A DNA stretch of 64,000 nucleotides from Pedobacter sandarakinus (GTDB taxonomy: Bacteria; Bacteroidota; Bacteroidia; Sphingobacteriales; Sphingobacteriaceae). The DNA is taken from contig NZ_JAPIVG010000001.1 in the NCBI RefSeq assembly GCF_026240095.1, positions 248,001-312,000 of the forward strand, in the 5' to 3' direction. Both the position numbers and the translations under genes were made by a program. Positions 18,551 through 26,342 of this stretch are shown here, one piece after another. Position 1 is the stretch's first letter. Each line of letters starts with the position of its first letter. The notes beneath the pieces were generated by a model, which did no database searches, had not been told where the DNA came from, and was given only the letters and a program-made list of their open reading frames with translations.

Positions 18551-19678
18551 ATGAAAACAGAAATCTTAATAATTGGCGGTGGTTTGGCGGGCTTAACAGC
18601 AGCATTACACCTCCAAAAGTTAGGCATTTCAGTTATCATTATCGAGAAAAAATCTTATCCTCACCACAAAGTTTGCGGCGAATATATTTCAAACGAAGTG
18701 TTGCCTTATTTCGATTGGCTAAACCTGAATCTTGACACCCTGTTTCCAACCACTTTAACTACTCTGCAGGTTACCTCGGCAGATGGTGGAAAAATTGATA
18801 GCCAGCTGCCACTTGGTGGCTTCGGCTTAAGCAGGTACACTATCGACAATTATTTATATCAGGTTGCCGTAGCCCGTGGGGTTCCGGTTCTAACGGATAC
18901 GGTATTGGAGATTAACTTCAGCAATGACCAATTTGTTGTTGAAACGAGCGGATCTAAAACGTTTAATGCTAATCATGTGATAGGTGCATACGGCAAACGT
19001 AGCCATTTAGACACCAAGTTGAACAGGGCTTTTATGCGCAAGAAATCTGAATATTTAGGTGTGAAGGCACACTACCAGTCAGATTACCCAAATCACATTG
19101 TTAGCCTGCATAACTTTAAAGGTGGCTATTGTGGGGCATCGAAAGTAGAAGGAGATATATTGAACCTATGTTACCTGGCCGACTACCAAAGTTTTAAACA
19201 ATACAAAAACATCGAAAGTTACCAAGAGCAGGTAATATATAAAAACCCATCTCTAAAGAAGATTTTCGAAAATGCTACCATGCTATTCGATGCGCCAATT
19301 ACGATTAGTCAAATTTCGTTCGAGCCTAAAACGCCAGTTCACAATCATATTTTGATGGTTGGCGATACCGCAGGGTTAATTAACCCGCTTTGTGGCAATG
19401 GGATGGCGATGGCCATTCATAGCGCTAAAATTGCCTGCATCTGCTTAATGCAGTATTTGAACCATACAATCCCATCTAGACTTGCCCTAGAAAACACATA
19501 TACAAATGCCTGGCAAAAAGAATTTGGAAGCCGGTTGAGAGCAGGCAGAATTCTTGCATCGCTAATGCGAAACCAAAAAATTGAGAAGTTAGCAATGAAT
19601 ACTTTAACTAAAATGCCTTTTTTGCTCAACACCATCATTAAGAAAACACATGGAAAACCAATTACAATACCAAACTAA
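18551..19678 (+). CDS. FAD-dependent oxidoreductase of the geranylgeranyl-reductase/monooxygenase type
   Basis: A roughly 375-residue flavoprotein, first gene of the type III polyketide operon. The Rossmann dinucleotide motif ILIIGGGLAGL is at residues 4-14, a KVCGEYIS motif follows near 40 and the second FAD motif LMVGDTAGLINPLCGNGMA lies near 270, the pattern of the geranylgeranyl reductase/aromatic hydroxylase superfamily. It could hydroxylate an aromatic polyketide lipid, as SrsC does in the Streptomyces srs pathway, or reduce a chain; this is inference. I took the ATG at 18551 right before the first beta strand; ATG 18545 and GTG 18530 are alternatives. Its stop codon directly abuts the next start codon. 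Confidence 0.88.
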   Translation: MKTEILIIGGGLAGLTAALHLQKLGISVIIIEKKSYPHHKVCGEYISNEVLPYFDWLNLNLDTLFPTTLTTLQVTSADGGKIDSQLPLGGFGLSRYTIDNYLYQVAVARGVPVLTDTVLEINFSNDQFVVETSGSKTFNANHVIGAYGKRSHLDTKLNRAFMRKKSEYLGVKAHYQSDYPNHIVSLHNFKGGYCGASKVEGDILNLCYLADYQSFKQYKNIESYQEQVIYKNPSLKKIFENATMLFDAPITISQISFEPKTPVHNHILMVGDTAGLINPLCGNGMAMAIHSAKIACICLMQYLNHTIPSRLALENTYTNAWQKEFGSRLRAGRILASLMRNQKIEKLAMNTLTKMPFLLNTIIKKTHGKPITIPN

Positions 19679-20392
19679 ATGCCTGTAAATACCAGATTTA
19701 GAAGCACTGCCCCAGAGCTGATGGATGATTTTGGGATGGAAGGCGAAATTTTAAAAGATGCGCTTGACAAACTTGCCAGCATTAATAAATTGTTGGGTGG
19801 CAACAACGTTACCATTAAAGGTATTCAATTTCTTTTAAAAGACAAACCAAGAACCCAGCCCATACGTATTTTAGATATTGGTTGCGGTAATGGAGACATG
19901 CTTAGACAATTGGCCCAGTATGCAAAGAAACACGAGTTAAATTTTTTACTGGAAGGTATAGATGCCAATCAGTTTACAATTAATTATGCAGCACAAATTT
20001 CTGCTAACTATCCAAACATCTCTTACCATTGTGATGACATTTTTAATAACTTTTTTGCAGATAAAACTTACGATATAACACTATGTACCTTAACCTTACA
20101 TCACTTTACTGATGAGGACATCGTGAAACTATTGGCCAATGCTGCCGAAAAAACAAGTATTGGCATTGTGGTTAACGATCTCCAACGAAGTGCTTTGGCC
20201 TATCGACTTTTTCAGGCATTATGTTGGGCATTTCGGTTAAATGATATGTCGAGAGAAGATGGATTGGTTTCGATATTAAGGGGATTTAAAAAGATAGATT
20301 TAATACATTATGCAAAACAACTCAACTTTAAAACAAGCTTAATTAAGTGGAAATGGGCATTTCGCTATCAATGGATAATAAGAACAACATGA
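19679..20392 (+). CDS. Class I SAM-dependent methyltransferase
   Basis: A 237-residue cytoplasmic methyltransferase. The SAM-binding motif I ILDIGCGNGDML lies near residue 63-74, the acidic EGID loop near 92 and the LCTLTLHHF motif near 138, as in class I enzymes acting on small molecules. The ATG immediately follows the oxidoreductase stop with no gap, and its TGA overlaps the next ATG (ATGA), so its translation is coupled on both sides. The likely substrate is the phenolic or pyrone product of the adjacent polyketide synthase, by analogy with SrsB/BpsB; there is no direct evidence for this. Confidence 0.9.
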   Translation: MPVNTRFRSTAPELMDDFGMEGEILKDALDKLASINKLLGGNNVTIKGIQFLLKDKPRTQPIRILDIGCGNGDMLRQLAQYAKKHELNFLLEGIDANQFTINYAAQISANYPNISYHCDDIFNNFFADKTYDITLCTLTLHHFTDEDIVKLLANAAEKTSIGIVVNDLQRSALAYRLFQALCWAFRLNDMSREDGLVSILRGFKKIDLIHYAKQLNFKTSLIKWKWAFRYQWIIRTT

Positions 20393-21441
20393 GTGTAAAA
20401 ATAAAAGCGGTAGCTAGGGCCTTACCAGAATTTTATAGTAAGACGGCGGACATTTTCCCTTTTTTGGATGTATGGTTGAGAGATCAGGATGAGCGGTTTA
20501 TCAGAAAAGTAAAGAAAATTTTTGAGGGAGCGGCCGTTGATAAGCGCTATGCCATCATGTCTCCTGAACAGGTTTTTAGCGACCTTTCCTTTGAAGCACG
20601 AAACGATATCTACATTAAAGAAGGAATCAAATTAGGCAGGCAATGCCTAGAAAAGGCCCTTGAAAAAGCTTCCTGGAAACCCGAAGACCTAGACTATATC
20701 ATTACGGTAAGTTGCACAGGGATTATGATCCCATCTCTGGATGCTTACTTAATTAATGCACTGCAGCTTAGGCAAGATATTGTTCGCTTACCCGTTACCG
20801 AAATGGGTTGTGCTGCAGGCGTTTCTGGGTTAATTTATGCCAAAAACTTCCTTAAAGCAAACCCGGGGAAAAGAGCGGCTGTAATTGCGGTAGAATCGCC
20901 AACGGCAACTTTCCAGCTCAACGACTTTTCTATGGCAAATATTATAAGTGCTGCCATTTTTGGCGATGGTGCCTCCTGCGCATTGCTGAGTTCTTGTCCC
21001 GAAGAAAGTGGCCCGGAGGTAGTTGCTGAAGAAATGTACCACTTTTATGATGCAGAACAAATGATGGGATTTAAGTTAACCAATACCGGTTTGCAAATGG
21101 TTTTGGATGTAGCCGTTCCTGACACCATTGAGTCGCATTTCCCGCAAATAATTCATCCCTTCCTAGCCAAACATCACTTAGAAATAAAAGATATAGATTA
21201 CCTTGTTTTTCATCCCGGAGGGAAAAAAATTATACAAGTGGTAGAAGAATTATTTGGTAGCTTTGGCAAAAATTTAAATGAAACAAAGGCAGTTTTGCAA
21301 GACTTCGGAAATATGAGCAGTGCAACAGTTTTATATGTATTGGAAGATGTGATGAACAAACAACCGAAAGCCGGTTCTACTGGCCTCATGCTCAGTTTTG
21401 GGCCAGGGTTCTCGGCACAGCGAATCTTATTAAAATGGTAA
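20389..21441 (+). CDS. Type III polyketide synthase (chalcone/stilbene synthase family)
   Basis: A 350-residue ketosynthase that extends a starter acyl thioester with malonyl units and cyclises the product, usually working on CoA esters and without an ACP. The catalytic triad is intact: Cys141 in TEMGCAAG, His275 in VFHPGGKK and Asn308 in FGNMSSAT. The LSFGPG loop at 335-340 corresponds to the GFGPG motif of the family. I chose the ATG at 20389, which overlaps the methyltransferase stop as ATGA; upstream GTG and ATG codons would add residues absent from normal family members. Bacterial relatives make alkylresorcinols, alkylpyrones or naphthols. The dedicated ketosynthase, dehydratase and ACP genes downstream suggest a fatty-acyl starter. 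Confidence 0.95.
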   Translation: MSVKIKAVARALPEFYSKTADIFPFLDVWLRDQDERFIRKVKKIFEGAAVDKRYAIMSPEQVFSDLSFEARNDIYIKEGIKLGRQCLEKALEKASWKPEDLDYIITVSCTGIMIPSLDAYLINALQLRQDIVRLPVTEMGCAAGVSGLIYAKNFLKANPGKRAAVIAVESPTATFQLNDFSMANIISAAIFGDGASCALLSSCPEESGPEVVAEEMYHFYDAEQMMGFKLTNTGLQMVLDVAVPDTIESHFPQIIHPFLAKHHLEIKDIDYLVFHPGGKKIIQVVEELFGSFGKNLNETKAVLQDFGNMSSATVLYVLEDVMNKQPKAGSTGLMLSFGPGFSAQRILLKW

Positions 21442-21881
21442 CATCAGGCAAGGAAATTATCGAACGCTTACCGTATGGTAAATCTTTTTCTTTTGTTGAC
21501 GAAATAATAGATATAAATGAAAATGGGGTTGTCGGTACATTTACATATGCTAAAGATTTACCCTTTTACGAAGGACACTTTAAAGATAACCCAATTACCC
21601 CGGCTGTAATTTTAACCGAAACTATGGCGCAGATTGGTTTGGTTTGCCTGGGTTTATTTTTGTTAGACGCAAAAGTTGAAAACCGGTCTTTGGCCATGAC
21701 CTCAAATGCCGTAGACTTTTTTAAGCCAGTTTATCCTGGAGAGAAAGTTTTAGTAAAAAGTGAGAAAATTTATTTTAGATTTAAAAAACTTAGTTGCCGC
21801 GTAACGATGTATAACCATCAAAATGAAATAGTGTGCAAAGGAACAATATCTGGTATGTTTTTCGAAAATTCAAATGAATAA
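21435..21881 (+). CDS. FabZ/FabA-like 3-hydroxyacyl-ACP dehydratase (hotdog fold)
   Basis: A 148-residue hotdog-fold protein. The catalytic His48 is in YEGHFKDNP and Glu62 in LTETMAQIG, equivalent to the His/Glu pair of FabZ; the usual PGV step between them reads PAV, so a Gly is replaced by Ala. It is expected to dehydrate a 3-hydroxyacyl-ACP in chain elongation, but a thioesterase-like or non-catalytic role is also possible. The start codon overlaps the last 7 bases of the polyketide synthase gene and its own end overlaps the ketosynthase start by 8 bases. Confidence 0.87.
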   Translation: MVTSGKEIIERLPYGKSFSFVDEIIDINENGVVGTFTYAKDLPFYEGHFKDNPITPAVILTETMAQIGLVCLGLFLLDAKVENRSLAMTSNAVDFFKPVYPGEKVLVKSEKIYFRFKKLSCRVTMYNHQNEIVCKGTISGMFFENSNE

Positions 21882-23154
21882 TATTCGTGTTGTAATTACA
21901 GGTTTAGGTGTTTGTGCCCCAAACGGAACAACAATTCCAGATTTTACGCATGCCATAAAAAATGGCATTTCTGGAATCAGACATCAGCCCAATCTAGCTA
22001 CATTAGCTTTCTCTTGCCAAATTGCGGGCAAACCCATGTTAGATGCTGAGCGAATTGCCGATTACTTTACACCTCTGGAAATTAGAAATCTAGATAGCAG
22101 TGGCATTGTATATGGCGTTATTGCTGCTTCTGATGCCTGGAAAGATGCAGGGCTAGAAAAGAGTTCGAAGGAAACCCCAGATTGGGATAGCGGTACTATT
22201 TTCGGAACGGGTACCTCGGGTATAGATAAGTTTAGGTGGGCAATTAACAAGATAGATAATCTAGAACTTCGCAAACTTGGCAGCACCTCGGTAGTACAAA
22301 CTATGGCCAGTGGCATTAGTGCATTTATCAGTGGCAAATTGGGCCTGGGAAATCAAATAAGTACTAACTCATCTGCCTGTGCAACCGGTGCAGAAAGTTT
22401 GCTATTGGCTTACGAGCGGATAAAGGCCGGCAAGGCTGTTCGCATGCTCGCCGGAAGTACCAGCGATAGCGGCCCCTACATCTGGGCCGGTTTCGATGCC
22501 ATGAAGGTTTGTACCATTAAACATAATGAAGATCCTGAAAAAGGAAGTAGACCTATGAGCGCAACTGCTAGCGGTTTCGTTCCCGGTAGTGGCGCTGGAG
22601 CAATGGTTTTAGAATCTCTTGAGTCGGCCCTGGCAAGGAATGCAAAGATTTACGGAGAGGTATTGGGTGGCAACCTAAATTCTGGCGGCCAACGTGGTTT
22701 AGGAAGCATGACAGCACCAAACCCGCAAGCGGTACAAAAATGTATTACCAATGCATTAGCCGACGCCAATATTAAACCAGAACAAGTGGATGTAATTAAC
22801 GGACACCTAACTGCAACAAGCAAAGACGCGTTGGAAATTGAGAACTGGAAAACTGCATTGGGTTCCTCAGCAGAAAACTTTCCGCTCATTAACTCTTTGA
22901 AAGGAATGATTGGCCACTGCATTGCAGCATCTGGAAGCATAGAATGCGTAGCTGCCGTACTACAATTAGCAGAAAATTTTGTGTTTCCTAACATCAACTG
23001 CGAAGATTTACATCCTGATATTACCGATCTTATCGATAGCAAATGCATCCCTCAAAAATTAATAAATAAAGAATTTGATATACTTGCTAAGGCCAGTTTT
23101 GGCTTTGGTGATGTAAATGCCTGTGTCATCTTAAAAAAATACAAACATGAATAA
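21874..23154 (+). CDS. Beta-ketoacyl-ACP synthase (FabF/KAS II type)
   Basis: A 426-residue condensing enzyme. The active-site residues are intact: Cys169 in NSSACATG, His311 in INGHLTAT, Lys343 and His348 in SLKGMIGHC. The first His motif departs from the usual NAHGTST, with Leu in place of Gly after the His, marking a specialised branch rather than the housekeeping FabF. Because the Cys is present it is a true ketosynthase, not a chain-length-factor, and no such factor is encoded next to it. It should condense malonyl-ACP with acyl-ACP on the operon's own carrier protein. It overlaps the ACP gene by 8 bases. Confidence 0.93.
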   Translation: MNNIRVVITGLGVCAPNGTTIPDFTHAIKNGISGIRHQPNLATLAFSCQIAGKPMLDAERIADYFTPLEIRNLDSSGIVYGVIAASDAWKDAGLEKSSKETPDWDSGTIFGTGTSGIDKFRWAINKIDNLELRKLGSTSVVQTMASGISAFISGKLGLGNQISTNSSACATGAESLLLAYERIKAGKAVRMLAGSTSDSGPYIWAGFDAMKVCTIKHNEDPEKGSRPMSATASGFVPGSGAGAMVLESLESALARNAKIYGEVLGGNLNSGGQRGLGSMTAPNPQAVQKCITNALADANIKPEQVDVINGHLTATSKDALEIENWKTALGSSAENFPLINSLKGMIGHCIAASGSIECVAAVLQLAENFVFPNINCEDLHPDITDLIDSKCIPQKLINKEFDILAKASFGFGDVNACVILKKYKHE

Positions 23155-23401
23155 AGAAGAAATTTTATCAAAACTTAAAACAATTATAACGCCTTACACG
23201 GAAGAACACTCGGCATTAGACAATATTGATGAAAACACAGATTTCATTAAAGATCTTAAGATTAACTCGGCCAATTTAGTAGATATTGTTTTAGACATTG
23301 AAGAGAAGTTTAATATTGCAATTGATGATGATTCTATGGCTAAAATGTTGACTGTTAAAGCTACGCTGGATATTATCGAAACCAAACTTAATGTTGGGTA
23401 A
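23147..23401 (+). CDS. Acyl carrier protein
   Basis: An acidic 84-residue four-helix carrier protein. The Ser that should receive 4'-phosphopantetheine is Ser41, in KINSANLVD; the usual DSL motif is NSA here, so the Asp before the Ser is Asn. The following helix II (VDIVLDIEEKFNI) is strongly acidic and fits docking to ketosynthase and transferase partners. It overlaps the ketosynthase before it by 8 bases and the transferase after it by 11, so it is a dedicated carrier for this operon rather than the primary fatty-acid ACP. Confidence 0.93.
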   Translation: MNKEEILSKLKTIITPYTEEHSALDNIDENTDFIKDLKINSANLVDIVLDIEEKFNIAIDDDSMAKMLTVKATLDIIETKLNVG

Positions 23402-23960
23402 TGATATTGTAGATTTAAGCCTGGCGAAGACACAAAGCAATTGGAGGCGCAGAGGCTACCTTAATAAACTCTTTACCGCTACAGAACAAGCATTGATTGC
23501 CAGTGCCAAAGATGCTGATTTAATGGTTTGGCTTTTATGGAGCATGAAAGAATCTGCTTATAAGATTCAGAACCGCAACACTGGCGAACGCCTCTTCAAC
23601 CCAATTGATTTCGAATCTAGTTTGGCACTTGTTACTGATGAAGAAGCACGGGGCCAGATACGGTATAAAGGAACGATTTATTGCACCAAATCTACATTTA
23701 AGCACGATTGCTTGCATACCGTATCTATAGCAGATGCTTTAAATTTCGAAAATTTAATATTGCATTTTCTTGTAAACCACGAAAATTACTTAAATCGTTT
23801 CAACAACGATCATCCATTTTTGCGACTATTCAAAGATAATGACGGATTGCCAAAAGTTGAGCACTCGACGCTCAATTTCTGTATAGATGCGTCTGTTAGT
23901 CACCATGGAAAATACCTAGCCATTGCCTATCCCGACTTTGGCAATCCTTTAATGCAGTAA
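23391..23960 (+). CDS. 4'-phosphopantetheinyl transferase superfamily protein
   Basis: A 189-residue enzyme that loads CoA-derived 4'-phosphopantetheine onto carrier-protein Ser residues. The two signature motifs are present: GNDIVDL at 3-9 with the metal-binding Asp5, and WSMKESAYK at 50-58 (WxxKE type). The length is between single-domain AcpS and the double-domain Sfp class. Being last in the operon and overlapping the ACP gene, it very likely activates the ACP at 23147-23401, whose unusual NSA motif may need a matched transferase. No terminator is seen in the 81 bases before pruA, where a separate promoter is present. Confidence 0.9.
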   Translation: MLGNDIVDLSLAKTQSNWRRRGYLNKLFTATEQALIASAKDADLMVWLLWSMKESAYKIQNRNTGERLFNPIDFESSLALVTDEEARGQIRYKGTIYCTKSTFKHDCLHTVSIADALNFENLILHFLVNHENYLNRFNNDHPFLRLFKDNDGLPKVEHSTLNFCIDASVSHHGKYLAIAYPDFGNPLMQ

Positions 23961-23991
23961 TATGCGCCATTTTCTTTACAGAAGAATAGAA

Positions 23992-24019
23992 TTGCATCTC
24001 TCAAAAAGCCTTATCTTTG
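23992..24019 (+). promoter_or_regulatory. Bacteroidota-type promoter for pruA
   Basis: TTG at 23992-23994, 17 bases, then TATCTTTG at 24012-24019, an exact match to the TTG-N17-TAnnTTTG consensus of this phylum. A start near 24025 would leave a leader of about 17 bases before the pruA ATG. Confidence 0.65.
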
Positions 24020-24041
24020 CGCAACTCATAAAAAATACACT

Positions 24042-25676
24042 ATGCTTAAAGGATTTTTTAACGTACCCACCCCGGTAAACGAACCTATATTAAATTATGG
24101 CCCAGGTAGTAAAGAAAGAGCACTTTTGAAAGAAGCGCTTGCCGAAGCCAGATCACACCAGCAAGACATTCCGATGTACATTGGCGGAGCGCAAATTTTC
24201 ACTGATAAAAAAGGCAAGGTTGTTCCTCCACACGATCATCAACATATTTTAGCGCAGTATAGCATTGGCGATAAAAGCCATATTGCAAAAGCCATAGATG
24301 CTGCGTTAGCAGCAAAAGCAGACTGGGAAAACCTTGCTTGGGAGCATCGTGCTGCTATCTTTTTGAAAGCAGCTGATTTAATTGCAGGCAAATACCGCTA
24401 TAAATTGAATGCTGCTACCATGCTGGGCCAAAGCAAAAACGCTTATCAGGCAGAAATAGATGCTGCTTGCGAACTTATCGACTTCTTACGTTTTAACGTA
24501 AGCTACATGGCAGATATTTATAAGCAACAACCTCCTGTTTCTCCCCGTGGAAGCTGGAATCGTGTAGAGCAACGCCCTTTAGAAGGATTTGTGTTTGCCC
24601 TTACCCCTTTTAATTTTACTGCAATTGCTGCAAACCTTCCTGCTTCGGCAGCCATGATGGGAAATGTTGTAGTTTGGAAACCAGCTGATACGCAAGTGTA
24701 TGCTGCTAACTTGTTAATGGAAATTTTCCGCGAAGCTGGATTACCAGATGGCGTGGTGAATTTAGTTTATGCCGATGGACCCGAAACTGGTGATGTTATT
24801 TTTAATCATCCGGATTTCGCTGGGATTCACTTTACAGGCTCTACGAAAGTGTTTCAGGAAATTTGGAAAACCATTGGTACAAACATTCATAAATACAGAT
24901 CTTACCCACGCATTGTTGGCGAAACTGGCGGTAAAGATTTCATTTTGGTTCACCCCTCTGCAGAAACAAAAATTGCCAGCACAGCCATTGTACGTGGTGC
25001 ATTCGAATATCAAGGTCAGAAATGCTCTGCCGCAAGCCGCGTTTATATCGCAGAAAGCTTATGGCCGGAAATTAAAAATCAAATGCTTGCTGACCTTGCA
25101 ACTTTTAAAATGGGCGGAACTGAAGACTTCACCAACTTCATTAACGCTGTAATTGATGAGCGCTCATTCGATAAGTTGGCTAAGTATATCAACCAAGCCA
25201 AGCAAGATCAGGGAGTTGAAATTATTGCCGGTGGCAATTGCGATAAAACTAAGGGTTATTTTGTAGAGCCTACGATCTTAGTGGTTAACGATCCCAATTA
25301 TACCACCATGTGCGAAGAGTTATTCGGACCTGTTTTGACTGTTTATGTTTATGCAGATCAGGATTTCGATGCCATTTTAGAGGTAATTGATACCACATCA
25401 CCCTATGCCCTAACAGGCGCTGTCATTGCGCAAGATCGTTATGCCATCGATAAAGCCAGTCATGCATTACGCAATTCTGCAGGTAACTTTTACATTAACG
25501 ATAAATGCACCGGAGCAGTGGTTGGTCAACAACCATTTGGCGGTGCCAGAGGTTCGGGTACTAATGACAAAGCGGGTTCGATGATTAATTTATTGCGTTG
25601 GGTTTCTCCGCGTACCATCAAAGAAGTTTTCGAATCGCCAACAGATTACCGCTATCCGTTTTTAGCAGAAGATTAA
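24042..25676 (+). CDS. pruA: 1-pyrroline-5-carboxylate (L-glutamate gamma-semialdehyde) dehydrogenase
   Basis: A 544-residue aldehyde dehydrogenase that oxidises glutamate gamma-semialdehyde to glutamate with NAD+, the second step of proline catabolism. Catalytic Cys328 is in GQKCSAAS and the general-base Glu294 in VGETGGKD; the FTGSTKVFQ cofactor loop is near 267. The N-terminal LKGFFNVPTPVNEPILNY and the overall length match the stand-alone (human ALDH4A1-like) form, without a fused proline dehydrogenase, and no such gene is next to it. It has its own promoter (23992-24019) and terminator (25725-25751). Confidence 0.96.
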   Translation: MLKGFFNVPTPVNEPILNYGPGSKERALLKEALAEARSHQQDIPMYIGGAQIFTDKKGKVVPPHDHQHILAQYSIGDKSHIAKAIDAALAAKADWENLAWEHRAAIFLKAADLIAGKYRYKLNAATMLGQSKNAYQAEIDAACELIDFLRFNVSYMADIYKQQPPVSPRGSWNRVEQRPLEGFVFALTPFNFTAIAANLPASAAMMGNVVVWKPADTQVYAANLLMEIFREAGLPDGVVNLVYADGPETGDVIFNHPDFAGIHFTGSTKVFQEIWKTIGTNIHKYRSYPRIVGETGGKDFILVHPSAETKIASTAIVRGAFEYQGQKCSAASRVYIAESLWPEIKNQMLADLATFKMGGTEDFTNFINAVIDERSFDKLAKYINQAKQDQGVEIIAGGNCDKTKGYFVEPTILVVNDPNYTTMCEELFGPVLTVYVYADQDFDAILEVIDTTSPYALTGAVIAQDRYAIDKASHALRNSAGNFYINDKCTGAVVGQQPFGGARGSGTNDKAGSMINLLRWVSPRTIKEVFESPTDYRYPFLAED

Positions 25677-25694
25677 TTCAATAACAGAAAGTTT

Positions 25695-25751
25695 TCAGCA
25701 TATGCTGAGCGCTTAACAGTATTTAAACCCTCGAGCATTTCGGGGGTTTTT
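25695..25751 (+). terminator. Terminator after pruA, preceded by a perfect palindrome
   Basis: AAACCC (25725-25730) pairs with GGGTTT (25744-25749), extended by an imperfect TCGA/TTCG step and followed by TT. A 14-base perfect palindrome, TCAGCATATGCTGA, lies just before it at 25695-25708. Confidence 0.65.
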
Positions 25752-25920
25752 GCGTTTTGTGGATTAGGAGATTAGCCTACGCTTAACACCTAATAAAAGT
25801 TCACATCACCAAAACTTGCTAATAACGCTACAACCATCAACCTAATTAATACAGGAAATCTCTTCGAAAGATTAAAACCATGTTGAGCGACAAATGTTCT
25901 ATTCTATAAAGTGATGTATT

Positions 25921-26178
25921 ATGGAAAATCAAGAAGATAAAAACGAGAATTTAAAAGACAATAAAGTTGAACATTCGGCAGAAAATTCGAATATGCCAGA
26001 TCAACAAGTTCCGCGACACCGCAGCGATGAAAACAGCGACGAGAATAAGGTAAAAACCGAAGCAGGCTATCTGGGCCGAAACTTTGGCAAGGGCGATTTT
26101 GGATCGGAAGAGGCTCGTGAAGATGCCGAGAAGGGCAACGAAGGACACGCAGGCAATATGCCTAATACAGCAGATTAA
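25921..26178 (+). CDS. Small hydrophilic, probably disordered protein
   Basis: An 85-residue protein made almost only of charged and polar residues, with many Glu, Asp, Asn and Lys and few hydrophobic residues. The C-terminal half contains Gly-rich segments (YLGRNFGKGDFGSEEA). It has no signal peptide, membrane helix or Cys. The composition recalls small hydrophilic stress-associated proteins, but I recognise no family, so the function is open. A 245-base gap precedes it and a perfect hairpin follows 5 bases after the stop codon. Confidence 0.6.
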   Translation: MENQEDKNENLKDNKVEHSAENSNMPDQQVPRHRSDENSDENKVKTEAGYLGRNFGKGDFGSEEAREDAEKGNEGHAGNMPNTAD

Positions 26179-26182
26179 TATT

Positions 26183-26208
26183 AACGCCCCGATGGTGATC
26201 GGGGCGTT
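26183..26208 (+). terminator. Perfect hairpin after the small hydrophilic gene
   Basis: Arms AACGCCCCGAT (26183-26193) and ATCGGGGCGTT (26198-26208) form an 11-bp stem with a 4-base loop. The run of T residues after it is weak, so it may act by blocking or by stabilising the 3' end rather than as a textbook terminator. Confidence 0.6.
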
Positions 26209-26342
26209 GCTCCTCTTGCATACGGTAAGCATCGCGAATGTTCCTAAACCAGTTATCGATGATACCAGCTTGCTTATCGCCGAACCTTATAACAAAAACC
26301 TTAAGTTAAGCTTTTGTTTCTATGGGTTTTGCGCACATAGCT

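Noticed and set aside
20347-20388. Extended start of the type III polyketide synthase at GTG 20347
   Set aside because: The ATG at 20389 forms an ATGA overlap with the methyltransferase stop and gives the family's usual N-terminus.
26164-26306. A leftward protein-like stretch (about 40 codons, with FGDKQAGIIDNWFRNIRDAY)
   Set aside because: It looks coding in composition but has no start codon upstream, crosses a hairpin terminator and is not linked in frame to the SulP gene. It could be a gene remnant; evidence is too thin to list.
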